Positions 1 through 6,437 of a stretch of 9,508 bases of DNA are shown piece after piece (the stretch's first letter is position 1; each line of letters starts with the position of its first letter). Origin of the DNA: an uncultured Clostridia bacterium (GTDB lineage: Bacteria > Bacillota > Clostridia > Oscillospirales > Acutalibacteraceae); contig CAMHOI010000029.1 in assembly GCA_946186725.1 (NCBI GenBank), positions 1 through 9,508 of the forward strand, written 5' to 3'. Under the pieces are notes generated by a model. That model saw nothing but the letters and a program-made list of their open reading frames with translations, was not told the DNA's origin and searched no databases. Made by a program: the position numbers and the translations under genes.

Positions 1-952
1 GACCAAGAACATCGTCACCGTTTTCATCATCATTCTGGCGCTGGACGTGGCACAGGTCGTCTATTTCTACGTGACCTTCTCCAAAAGCCGCTTCCCCATA
101 CGGATGCGCCTGTTCAGCAGGAAGATGATCAAGCCCATCCTCGCGTTCAGCATCCCCATGGCGGTCTTTGTCTTTACCAGTGCGCTGTCTCGGGACATCG
201 ACAAGTACGTCATCAGCTTCTTTACCGATACCGAGACGCTCGCCATCTATACCTACGCCGCCAAGGTGCTGCCCTTTGATATGCTCACGGCATCCTTTTT
301 GACCGTGCTGGTGCCCATCATCACCCGCCAGGTTCGCGGCGAGAAGTTCGAAGACGCGCAGACCACGCTCAGGTCATACCTGCGCATCGGCTATCTCGTG
401 ACCTGGATCCTTGTGACCGGCGCCATCGTCAACGCCAAAGAGATGATGCTCTTCTTCTACGATGAGAAATATCTGCCCGGGCTTGGCGTCTTTATCTTGT
501 ATCTGTTCGTGGACATGATTAAATTCGCCAACGCCTCCCTGGTCCTGTCGGCCAAGGGCAGAACGAAGACGCTGATGACCTGCTCCCTGATCGCTCTGGG
601 CGCCAACCTGGTGCTGAATATCGCCGCCTTCCATCTGTTCGGCATCATCGGGCCCGCCATCACCACCCTGGTCGTGACCTTCGGCCTGATGGTCACGCTG
701 GTCACCATCAGCGCCAGGGAGATCCACACCACCATCTGGCGCCTCTTCAACTGGAAGGAAGTCGGGCTCATCGTGCTGGAGCTTTGCGCGGTCGGCGCCG
801 GCTCCTATGGGCTGAAGCTGCTTCTCTACCGATGGATCTCTTCCTTTGTTCTGGTTTTGATCCTGACGTACGGCTTCTTTTTGGCCGTTATGCTTCTGCT
901 CAACTACAAGCGCATTTTCCGTTGTCTGAAAGAGATCAACGCCCTGAAATAA
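1..952 (+). CDS. Wzx-like polysaccharide flippase, C-terminal part (5' end outside window)
   Basis: An integral membrane protein of the MATE/PST (polysaccharide transport, Wzx) superfamily, expected to flip undecaprenyl-linked repeat units across the cytoplasmic membrane. The reading frame is open from base 2, giving 316 visible residues ending at TAA 950-952. A GTG at 47 is a possible start only on paper: the codons before it encode a hydrophobic helix continuous with what follows, so the gene starts upstream. The visible part has about seven to nine hydrophobic helices. It carries family-like segments: KPILAFSIPM followed by SRDIDKYVISFF near the start of the second half, AAKVLPFDMLTASFLTVLVP, then FYDEKYLPG and LFGIIGPAITTLV. 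The basic tail YKRIFRCLKEINALK fits a cytoplasmic C terminus. Full-length members usually have 400-500 residues and 12-14 helices, so roughly the last two thirds is seen. Its place before an acetyltransferase, polymerase and glycosyltransferases supports a Wzx role. The exact cargo cannot be read from sequence. Confidence 0.88.
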   Translation, partial: TKNIVTVFIIILALDVAQVVYFYVTFSKSRFPIRMRLFSRKMIKPILAFSIPMAVFVFTSALSRDIDKYVISFFTDTETLAIYTYAAKVLPFDMLTASFLTVLVPIITRQVRGEKFEDAQTTLRSYLRIGYLVTWILVTGAIVNAKEMMLFFYDEKYLPGLGVFILYLFVDMIKFANASLVLSAKGRTKTLMTCSLIALGANLVLNIAAFHLFGIIGPAITTLVVTFGLMVTLVTISAREIHTTIWRLFNWKEVGLIVLELCAVGAGSYGLKLLLYRWISSFVLVLILTYGFFLAVMLLLNYKRIFRCLKEINALK

Positions 953-976
953 TACGAATGTCACGGGGGATCCGTC

Positions 977-1552
977 ATGATTGTCAAACGATGGCTCAAT
1001 CGGGCCAAACAAGCGTATAAGACCCGCCTTTTCCGCAAGGTGGCGGAGGTGGGGGAGGGGACCGTGATCTCCTACAACGCTTCTGTTTCCGCTGCGCCCG
1101 GATCGGTTCGGATCGGGACGCACTGCCATATCAGCGGCTCCGTCATGACCCGCGGCAAGGGGAACGTCATCATCGGCAGCAACGTCTTCATCGGCGGCGC
1201 GACGGTGCTCGGCGCACTGGACCGCGTCACCGTCGGCAACGACGTTATCATCTCCAACAACGTCCATATCTACGATAACAACAATCATCCCACCGACCCC
1301 GAGCAGAGGCGCGCCATGACGCAGTCGCATGACTTTCACGGCCCGCTTTGGAGTTGGGAGCACGCCGCGTCCGCGCCCGTAGTCATCGGCGACAACGTCT
1401 GGATCGGAGAGCACAGCTCCATCCTCAAGGGTGTGACCGTGGGCGAAGGGTCGATCATCGGCGCCCGCGCGGTCGTGACCAGGGACGTCCCGCCCTACAG
1501 CGTGGCGGCGGGCAATCCGGCCAAAGTGGTCAAGAGTTTGAAGCAAGAGTAA
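977..1552 (+). CDS. Left-handed beta-helix (hexapeptide repeat) O-acetyltransferase, WbbJ/Maa-like
   Basis: A 191-residue acyl-CoA-dependent acetyltransferase of the LbH/hexapeptide family, probably cytoplasmic and acting on a sugar of the repeat unit or its precursor. After a short basic N-terminal helix (residues 1-20), imperfect [LIV]-G-x4 turns run from about 44 to 97 (for example VIIGSNVFIGGATV and VTVGNDVIISNNV). An extended loop with NNNHP at 101-105 follows, where H104 is the likely catalytic base of the family. The helix then resumes with VVIGDNVWIGEHSSILKGV, and the C-terminal block DVPPYSVAAGNPAKVVK is typical. The start at 977 follows a GGGGA at 966-970. An alternative reading is serine O-acetyltransferase, but the NHP loop and end block fit the maltose/galactoside/WbbJ group better. 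It sits 24 bp after the flippase and 15 bp before the polymerase, so it is likely a tailoring enzyme. Its acceptor is unknown. It is distinct from the second LbH gene at 8601, which looks dedicated to nucleotide-sugar N-acetylation. Confidence 0.87.
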   Translation: MIVKRWLNRAKQAYKTRLFRKVAEVGEGTVISYNASVSAAPGSVRIGTHCHISGSVMTRGKGNVIIGSNVFIGGATVLGALDRVTVGNDVIISNNVHIYDNNNHPTDPEQRRAMTQSHDFHGPLWSWEHAASAPVVIGDNVWIGEHSSILKGVTVGEGSIIGARAVVTRDVPPYSVAAGNPAKVVKSLKQE

Positions 1553-1567
1553 GAGGTCGTTTTTTCT

Positions 1568-2773
1568 ATGGCTATCCCGATGAGAAACAGAGTGAGCGTT
1601 ACCGTGCTGTCAGTGCTGCTGATGGCTTATGCGTTTTTCTCTCCCATCGAGACTTTCCTCGGTACTGCGTTTGAGACCGTCTTCCGGTATATGCAGTATC
1701 TGTTGGCGCTCGTTCTGCTGATCGAGGGCTCTATCCTCAAAGGGCGGCTGAGCATGACCGATGAGCGTAAAAGCCCGGTTGTGCCCTATCTTCTTCTGCT
1801 TGTGTTCAGCGTAGTCAGCATTCTGTGGTCACGCGATACCGCCGTCGGTTTGAACTACCTCAAGTCTAACGTCCTGCGTTTGTTGATGATCATTCTGGCC
1901 TTCCAGCTCAATTTGAGCAAGGATACCATCAGGAAGATGCTGATCGCGTTCATGCTCGGCACGGTGGTTCTTGCCTTCATGGTCACGCAGAGTTCCATCA
2001 CCGCTTCCACCGCCGTGCGTACCAGTCTCCTCTACCGGGACGAAGCGTTTGATACCAACAACCTGTCCGGGTATCTGGTTATGGGCTTTGCTGTGCTGCT
2101 GAATTTCCGCTTCGACAAAAAAACGTGGAACGTGATCCGCTATATCTGCTGCGGCGTCTGCGCTTTGGCTGTCCTGATGACCGGCTCGCGCGGCGGCATC
2201 GTCGCCGCCATCGGTGCGGTCCTTTTTACCGGTTTGATCCAAAAGAATCTCAAGAGCACCGCCAAGTATCTGGTCACCGTCGTTGTCGGCGTGGTCGTTC
2301 TTCTGTTCCTGATGCGATGGGCCGGCGTGCGTTATGTCAGCAACGTCATCGACCGCTTTCTCAACGATACCAACGGTTCGGGCGGCGAGCGTCTCATCGT
2401 TTGGGGCTATTCTCTCCGGGCCGCGCTTTTGAGGCCTCTTCTGGGATACGGCATCGGCAGCTCCTTTATCGTTCTGCATCAGGACTATGGCTCCAGCATC
2501 GGCACGCACAACGTGTTCCTGACCTTCCTGCTGGACGGCGGCGTCGTCGGCCTCGGACTCTTCCTGTCCTGCCTTTACCGTTCTCTGCGCGCCAAGCGCA
2601 ACGCCTATACCGATATGGCAAAGGTCATGATCGTTGCTTCCATGCTGGTCAGTCTTTTCCTGGATACGTATAACAAAAAGATCCTTTGGCTCCCCCTTTT
2701 GTTTTACGCGCTGGCGTTTTCCATCCGGCCCGAGGATCCTGATGAGGTCGATCATGAGAGTACTGGAAGTTAA
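1568..2773 (+). CDS. O-antigen ligase / Wzy-like polysaccharide polymerase
   Basis: A 401-residue polytopic membrane protein with the O-antigen ligase/polymerase (Wzy_C) architecture. Hydrophobic helices lie at about 11-25, 40-55, 72-87, 102-114, 122-140, 165-180, 190-205, 210-224, 233-250, 313-338 and 350-388. The TGSRGG motif at 205-210 is characteristic. A large polar loop follows at about 252-312 and contains GGERLIVWGYSL (272-283), RPLLGYGIGSS (289-299) and then THNVFLTFLLDGGVVGLGLF (313-332). This R...W...P..GxG...HN...G..G pattern contains the Arg and His positions that matter in the WaaL/Wzy family. It acts on the outer face of the membrane, either polymerising lipid-linked repeat units or ligating the chain to an acceptor. 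The sequence alone does not separate the two; the Wzx partner and glycosyltransferase context favour a polymerase. The start ATG at 1568 follows AGAGGT at 1552-1557; an in-frame ATG at 1580 is less well placed. The 3' end overlaps the next gene by 20 bp. A7 at 2117-2123 encodes part of KKT and is in frame. Confidence 0.87.
   Translation: MAIPMRNRVSVTVLSVLLMAYAFFSPIETFLGTAFETVFRYMQYLLALVLLIEGSILKGRLSMTDERKSPVVPYLLLLVFSVVSILWSRDTAVGLNYLKSNVLRLLMIILAFQLNLSKDTIRKMLIAFMLGTVVLAFMVTQSSITASTAVRTSLLYRDEAFDTNNLSGYLVMGFAVLLNFRFDKKTWNVIRYICCGVCALAVLMTGSRGGIVAAIGAVLFTGLIQKNLKSTAKYLVTVVVGVVVLLFLMRWAGVRYVSNVIDRFLNDTNGSGGERLIVWGYSLRAALLRPLLGYGIGSSFIVLHQDYGSSIGTHNVFLTFLLDGGVVGLGLFLSCLYRSLRAKRNAYTDMAKVMIVASMLVSLFLDTYNKKILWLPLLFYALAFSIRPEDPDEVDHESTGS
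2744..2747 (+). promoter_or_regulatory. Ribosome binding site deciding the start of the 2754 glycosyltransferase
   Basis: GAGG lies inside the 3' end of the polymerase gene, six bases before ATG 2754. A second in-frame ATG at 2742 has GAGGA at 2732-2736 five bases before it, so either could be used. The 2754 start is preferred because translation then begins directly at the conserved MRVLEVNVNCGRGSTGRI end of this glycosyltransferase family. Confidence 0.55.
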
Positions 2774-3980
2774 CGTCAACTGCGGCCGCGGCAGTACGGG
2801 CCGGATCGTCCGCGATCTGGCGGAAGGGATGCACGCGCGCGGCATCGAATGCAAGGCCGCTTACAGTTCGCTCCCGCTTCCCGCGGGCTGCGAGTCGTAC
2901 GCCGTGCGCATCGGCTCCGATTTTGACCGCTATGTTCACGGTGCGGCCACGCGTCTGTTCGACGCGCATGGGCTCTGGTCCCGCTCCGCCACCCGCCGCT
3001 TCCTTCGCTTTGTCCGCGCGTATGATCCCGATGTCATTCATCTTCATAACATCCACGGGTATTACATGAACTATCCGTTGCTGTTCGAGTATCTCAAGTC
3101 GTCGCGTGCGAGCGTGGTCTGGACGCTGCACGACGCCTGGCCGGTCACCGGCCATTGTGCCTACTTTGACTATGCCCGGTGCGACAAGTGGAAGACGGCG
3201 TGTTCCCGCTGTACGCAGATCGGAGACTATCCCAAAAGCTTCTTCTGCGACGCGTCGCGCCGAAATCATGCCCGCAAGAAGCAGGCCTTTTCCGGCATGG
3301 ACCGACTGACTCTGGTCACGCCCTCCCAATGGCTTGCGGGCGTGATGGCCGGATCCTTCCTTTCCGAATACGACGTGCGCGTCATCCCCAACGGGATCGA
3401 TCTGAGCGCCTTTTCTCATACCGAGGATCCCGATCTGCGCCGCAAGTACGGCATCCCTGAGGACAAAAGGATCCTGCTGGGTGTGGCCGGCGTTTGGGAC
3501 AGGAGGAAAGGGCTGGACGATTTTCTTCGCCTGTCCGCCCTCCTGCCTGAGACATGCGTTTTGGTTCTTGTCGGCCTCACCGCCGGCCAGGTTCGTGCGC
3601 TGCCGGACGGCGTCGTCGGTGTGGAACGCACCGAAAGCGTCGCGGAACTGGCCGCTTTTTACAGCGCAGCGACCCTGTTTCTCAACCTTACGCACGAGGA
3701 CAATTTCCCCACCACCAACATCGAATCCCTGGCCTGCGGCACGCCCGTGCTGACCTATCGCACCGGCGGCTCGCCCGAAGCGATTGATGAGAGCTGCGGC
3801 CTTGTCGTCCCCGTCGGCGACGTGCAAGGTGTCGCTGATCGGATAAGAGCGGTTCTGGAAGGAATGACCATGACCCGCACGGCGTGCGAGCGCCGCGCCG
3901 CTCTGTTCGACCGCGGCGTCATGGTGGAGAACTATATCCGTCTTTTTGAGGAACTCACCGCCGGAGGACAACAAGCGTGA
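2754..3980 (+). CDS. GT4 family glycosyltransferase (WcaC-like, with cysteine cluster)
   Basis: A 408-residue GT-B fold, retaining-type glycosyltransferase that would add a sugar from an NDP-sugar to the lipid-linked repeat unit at the inner membrane face. The N-terminal domain opens with VNVNCGRGSTGRI (residues 6-18), the acceptor-side glycine loop of this subgroup. It continues through DVIHLHNIHGYYMNYP (93-108) and WTLHDAWPVTGHC (123-135). A cluster H134-C135, C143, C150 and C153 follows, set in YARCDKWKTACSRC. The C-terminal donor domain has IPNGIDLSAF (211-220), VAGVWDRRKGLDDF (244-257) and the sugar-nucleotide site THEDNFPTTNIESLACGTPV (313-332). There D316 and E324 form a D-x7-E version of the usual E-x7-E motif, a form I associate with WcaC-like enzymes. 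The gene starts within the last 20 bp of the polymerase gene and its stop overlaps the next start, indicating translational coupling. Donor and acceptor sugars are not identifiable. Confidence 0.88.
   Translation: MRVLEVNVNCGRGSTGRIVRDLAEGMHARGIECKAAYSSLPLPAGCESYAVRIGSDFDRYVHGAATRLFDAHGLWSRSATRRFLRFVRAYDPDVIHLHNIHGYYMNYPLLFEYLKSSRASVVWTLHDAWPVTGHCAYFDYARCDKWKTACSRCTQIGDYPKSFFCDASRRNHARKKQAFSGMDRLTLVTPSQWLAGVMAGSFLSEYDVRVIPNGIDLSAFSHTEDPDLRRKYGIPEDKRILLGVAGVWDRRKGLDDFLRLSALLPETCVLVLVGLTAGQVRALPDGVVGVERTESVAELAAFYSAATLFLNLTHEDNFPTTNIESLACGTPVLTYRTGGSPEAIDESCGLVVPVGDVQGVADRIRAVLEGMTMTRTACERRAALFDRGVMVENYIRLFEELTAGGQQA
3963..3968 (+). promoter_or_regulatory. Strong ribosome binding site for the GTG start at 3977
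   Basis: GGAGGA lies eight bases before GTG 3977 and inside the end of the preceding glycosyltransferase gene. It supports the non-ATG start, whose GTGA overlaps the TGA stop of the upstream gene by four bases. Confidence 0.7.
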
Positions 3981-5209
3981 ACTACGTCATTTTGGATTTT
4001 CAGCATTTCGTCCCTCCTTTTATCGTCGATATTGCGGAAGAGGCGGCCCGCCGGGGTCACAAGCTCTGGTTCCTGTCCGCCGGGATCACTCGCCGCAACG
4101 GGGAATACGACCGCATGAGCAAGATCGCCAACATGGTCGAGATCTCAGGTTTTCGCGTCGTCTGCGAGCTTCTTCGCCGGCCCGCCTTCCTCTTCCAAAA
4201 GGCATTCCGACAGGAATTTTCCCACGCAAAGAAGCAAGGCGTACTGACTCGCGCTTTTCTCAAAAACTATTTCAAGCAGGGCCTTGTCAGCAACGCGTTG
4301 TACGCCTGTGCCCGGCGCATCCTTGCCTCGCACAAGGACGAGCCCCGCGTCGTGCTCGCCTCCTGGTTCCACGTCGAGGCGTTTGCCGCCGCCATGCTCA
4401 AGGAAAAGGATCCGGGCATCGTCACTGCTTCTCTGGCCCATTCTTTTGAAGTCAATCCTGACCGCAACCGATACGTCTGCTATATGCAGAACGCCTATCG
4501 TCATCGGTATATCGACAAGATCCTTTTCATCAGCGAGACCGTGCGCGCCATGTACCGCCGCAAGCTTCGAGAGGATCTCGGCCTGGAGGACGAACACACT
4601 TGCGTCGCGTACCTCGGCTCTCACAATGACGGCGCGCTGAACCCTCCCGGGGAGGGGAAGGCCATCCTGACCTGCTCCAATTGCGTGCCTCTCAAGCGGC
4701 TGGATCTCCTGATGGCCTGCTATGAGAAAGGGCTTTTGCCCGAAGACGTCAGCTGGACGCACTTCGGGGACGGCCCCGAGTACGAAAGATTGACGAGGGC
4801 GGCCGCGAGCGTCATGCAGCAGCGTCCGGGTGTGAGCATCCGCTTTGCCGGCCGCGTCAGCAATGCGGAACTGCTGGACAACTATGCGCATGAGCACGTG
4901 GATCTTTTCCTCAACGTCAGCACCGTGGAGGGACTGCCCGTTTCCATTATGGAGGCGCTCTCCTTCGGCGTTCCCGTTGCCGCTACCGACGTAGGCGGCA
5001 CCGCCGAGATCCTGGACGACGGCTGCGGTTTCCTGCTTCCCGCCGATCTGACGCCCGAGCAGTTGGCCGAGTGTGTCCTGGCCTTCTTTGCCCTGCCTGC
5101 CGACCGCGCCGAGGCCATGCGCGCCCATGCACGAGAGCGGTGGGCTGAGCGTTTCGACGCCGGGCGCAACATCCCGCGCCTGCTGGACGCCATCGAATCC
5201 GTTCAATAA
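3977..5209 (+). CDS. GT4 family (group 1) glycosyltransferase
   Basis: A 410-residue GT-B glycosyltransferase expected to extend the repeat unit at the cytoplasmic face of the membrane. It starts with GTG, read as Met, in a GTGA overlap with the upstream stop and has a strong GGAGGA before it. The N-terminal acceptor domain begins MNYVILDFQHFVPPFI and contains a helical, basic stretch at about 70-120. ASWFHVEAFAAAM (128-140) and AHSFEVN (154-160) follow, after which ILFISETVRAMY (182-193) is the usual domain-border segment. The donor domain has LTCSNCVPLKRLDLLMAC (231-248), where family members normally read S-x-V-x-x-K-R. It continues with HFGDGPEYERL (262-272), RFAGRV (289-294) and FLNVSTVEGLPVSIMEALSFGVPV (311-334). 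E318 and E326 form a canonical E-x7-E motif for binding the NDP-sugar, and ATDVGGTAEI (336-345) follows. The acceptor domain is only loosely similar to familiar enzymes, so specificity is unknown. Confidence 0.87.
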   Translation: MNYVILDFQHFVPPFIVDIAEEAARRGHKLWFLSAGITRRNGEYDRMSKIANMVEISGFRVVCELLRRPAFLFQKAFRQEFSHAKKQGVLTRAFLKNYFKQGLVSNALYACARRILASHKDEPRVVLASWFHVEAFAAAMLKEKDPGIVTASLAHSFEVNPDRNRYVCYMQNAYRHRYIDKILFISETVRAMYRRKLREDLGLEDEHTCVAYLGSHNDGALNPPGEGKAILTCSNCVPLKRLDLLMACYEKGLLPEDVSWTHFGDGPEYERLTRAAASVMQQRPGVSIRFAGRVSNAELLDNYAHEHVDLFLNVSTVEGLPVSIMEALSFGVPVAATDVGGTAEILDDGCGFLLPADLTPEQLAECVLAFFALPADRAEAMRAHARERWAERFDAGRNIPRLLDAIESVQ

Positions 5210-5214
5210 ACATC

Positions 5215-5220
5215 GAGGAG
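5215..5220 (+). promoter_or_regulatory. Ribosome binding site deciding the start at 5229
   Basis: GAGGAG sits eight bases before ATG 5229 in the 19-bp gap after the preceding stop. The frame stays open upstream to about 5073 within the previous gene, but that extension reads as shadow sequence. The conserved GT4 N terminus MKILHIDEMF begins exactly at 5229. Confidence 0.7.
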
Positions 5221-5228
5221 AGCCGACC

Positions 5229-6425
5229 ATGAAGATTCTTCACATCGACGAAATGTTTCATCCCTTTCAGGGGTATCAGATCAACATTCTGCCCAAGTTT
5301 CAGCAGAAGCAGGGCCACGACGTTACCATCCTGACTCTGTACGACAACTATCCCCGCATCGCGAGCTGCTACGATAATACCCGCATTGACGAGTTCGACC
5401 GCCGTTTTACCGAGCAGACCGGCGTCAGGATCGTCCGCCTCCGCATGAAGAAGCGGCTGGCCGGCCGCCCCCTGTTCGGCAAGGACGTCTATGCCGCCAT
5501 AGCCGGGATCGACCCCGACGTCATCCTCTGCCACGGCAACGGCTCCTTTACCAGCATCCAGATCCTCCGCCACCGCAAGAAGATCGCCAAACCTCTGCTG
5601 TTCGATTCCCACATGCTGGAACTGGCCGCGCGGAACAAGTATCATAAGCTCTATACCAAGCTCTACCGCGCTTTCATCACCCCGATTCTCAAGAAGAATC
5701 ACCTTTACGTTATCAAAACGGCCGACGATCCATATCTGAACGAGGCACACGGTCTTCCGAAAGAGTTGACGCCCTACCTCGGTTTCGGTACCGACGTCAG
5801 CTTGTTCCACCCCGACGCCGAGGTCAAACGCGCCATGCGCGAAAAGTATGAGATCGGCGAGAACGAGATGGTCTTCCTCTACACCGGGAAGGTCGACGAG
5901 GCCAAGGGCGGTCAGCTCCTCGGCGAGGCGCTGCTGGAGAAGATCCCTTCGGAGCAAAAGCAGCCCGTTTTCGTGATCGTTGCCGATTACAAATCCGAAT
6001 ATGAGCAGAACGTGCGCGCCCTTCTGGAACGGTCGGAAAACCGTGTGATCCTCGTCCCCGTTCAAAAGTATGAGGATCTGCCCGCCTTCTATCAGTTTGC
6101 CGACGTCATGTTTTTTCCCAAGCAGTGCAGCTTGAGCTTTTTTGACGCGCAGGCGTGCGGCGTCCCCACCGTCCTGGAAAACATCAAAATCAACGTCGAC
6201 CGTATCGACTGCGACAACGGCTCTGTCTTTGAAAGCGGCTCGATCGCCGGCCTGAGAGAGAAGATCCGCGATTATCTGACCATGAGCGAGGAGCGTTTGG
6301 CCGAACAGTCCACCAACGCCGTGCGCTCCATCCTTTCCCGCTATTCCTATCAGGACATCGCCGAGAGTTATACCGAGCAGATGCGGCTGGCCATTGAGGA
6401 ATTCAACGCCGGACGTCAGAAGTAA
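5229..6425 (+). CDS. Divergent GT4-like glycosyltransferase lacking the canonical E-x7-E
   Basis: A 398-residue GT-B protein and third glycosyltransferase in a row. The N terminus MKILHIDEMFHPFQGYQIN, then QGHDVTILTLYDNYPR (28-43) and DPDVILCHGNGSFTSIQILR (95-114), make a typical acceptor domain. LLFDSHMLEL (123-132) and YVIKTADDPYLNEAHG (160-175) lead into FGTDVSLFHPDAEVKRAMREKY (186-207), the inter-domain region. The donor domain has FLYTGKVDEAKGGQLL (216-231), VPVQKYEDLPAFYQFADVMFFP (276-297) and then KQCSLSFFDAQACGVPTV (298-315). Where most relatives have E-x7-E, here D306 aligns with the second Glu and K298 stands in the first Glu position. The following ACGVPTV block is intact, so the fold is clear. 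Family membership is secure, but catalytic competence and specificity are inferred. The C terminus (about 338-398) is helical and polar, as is usual. It ends 12 bp before the sugar-cassette epimerase, linking assembly genes and precursor genes in one transcript. Confidence 0.84.
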   Translation: MKILHIDEMFHPFQGYQINILPKFQQKQGHDVTILTLYDNYPRIASCYDNTRIDEFDRRFTEQTGVRIVRLRMKKRLAGRPLFGKDVYAAIAGIDPDVILCHGNGSFTSIQILRHRKKIAKPLLFDSHMLELAARNKYHKLYTKLYRAFITPILKKNHLYVIKTADDPYLNEAHGLPKELTPYLGFGTDVSLFHPDAEVKRAMREKYEIGENEMVFLYTGKVDEAKGGQLLGEALLEKIPSEQKQPVFVIVADYKSEYEQNVRALLERSENRVILVPVQKYEDLPAFYQFADVMFFPKQCSLSFFDAQACGVPTVLENIKINVDRIDCDNGSVFESGSIAGLREKIRDYLTMSEERLAEQSTNAVRSILSRYSYQDIAESYTEQMRLAIEEFNAGRQK

Positions 6426-6437
6426 ACAGGAGAGAAT

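Noticed and set aside
47..952. GTG at 47 as the true start of the flippase.
   Set aside because: The frame is open upstream to the window edge and encodes a hydrophobic helix typical of the family, so this is an internal codon of a truncated gene.
963..975. Small inverted repeat (ACGG...CCGT) around the ribosome site of the 977 gene, considered as a terminator or regulatory hairpin.
   Set aside because: The stem is only four base pairs and no T-run follows.
374..1546. 390-codon minus-strand open frame opposite the flippase and acetyltransferase.
   Set aside because: Asp/His/Gly-rich antisense shadow with no motif; it bridges two unrelated + strand genes.
2117..2123. A7 tract in the polymerase gene, considered as a phase-variation or frameshift site; the -1 frame after it stays open to about 2673.
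   Set aside because: The tract is short and encodes KKT in frame, and the gene is intact to its natural end. The alternative frame reads as Arg-rich shadow and the codon phase does not match a strong slippery heptamer.
5073..5228. N-terminal extension of the third glycosyltransferase upstream of 5229.
   Set aside because: It lies within the preceding gene in another frame, has no family similarity, and a good ribosome site and the conserved N terminus both mark 5229.
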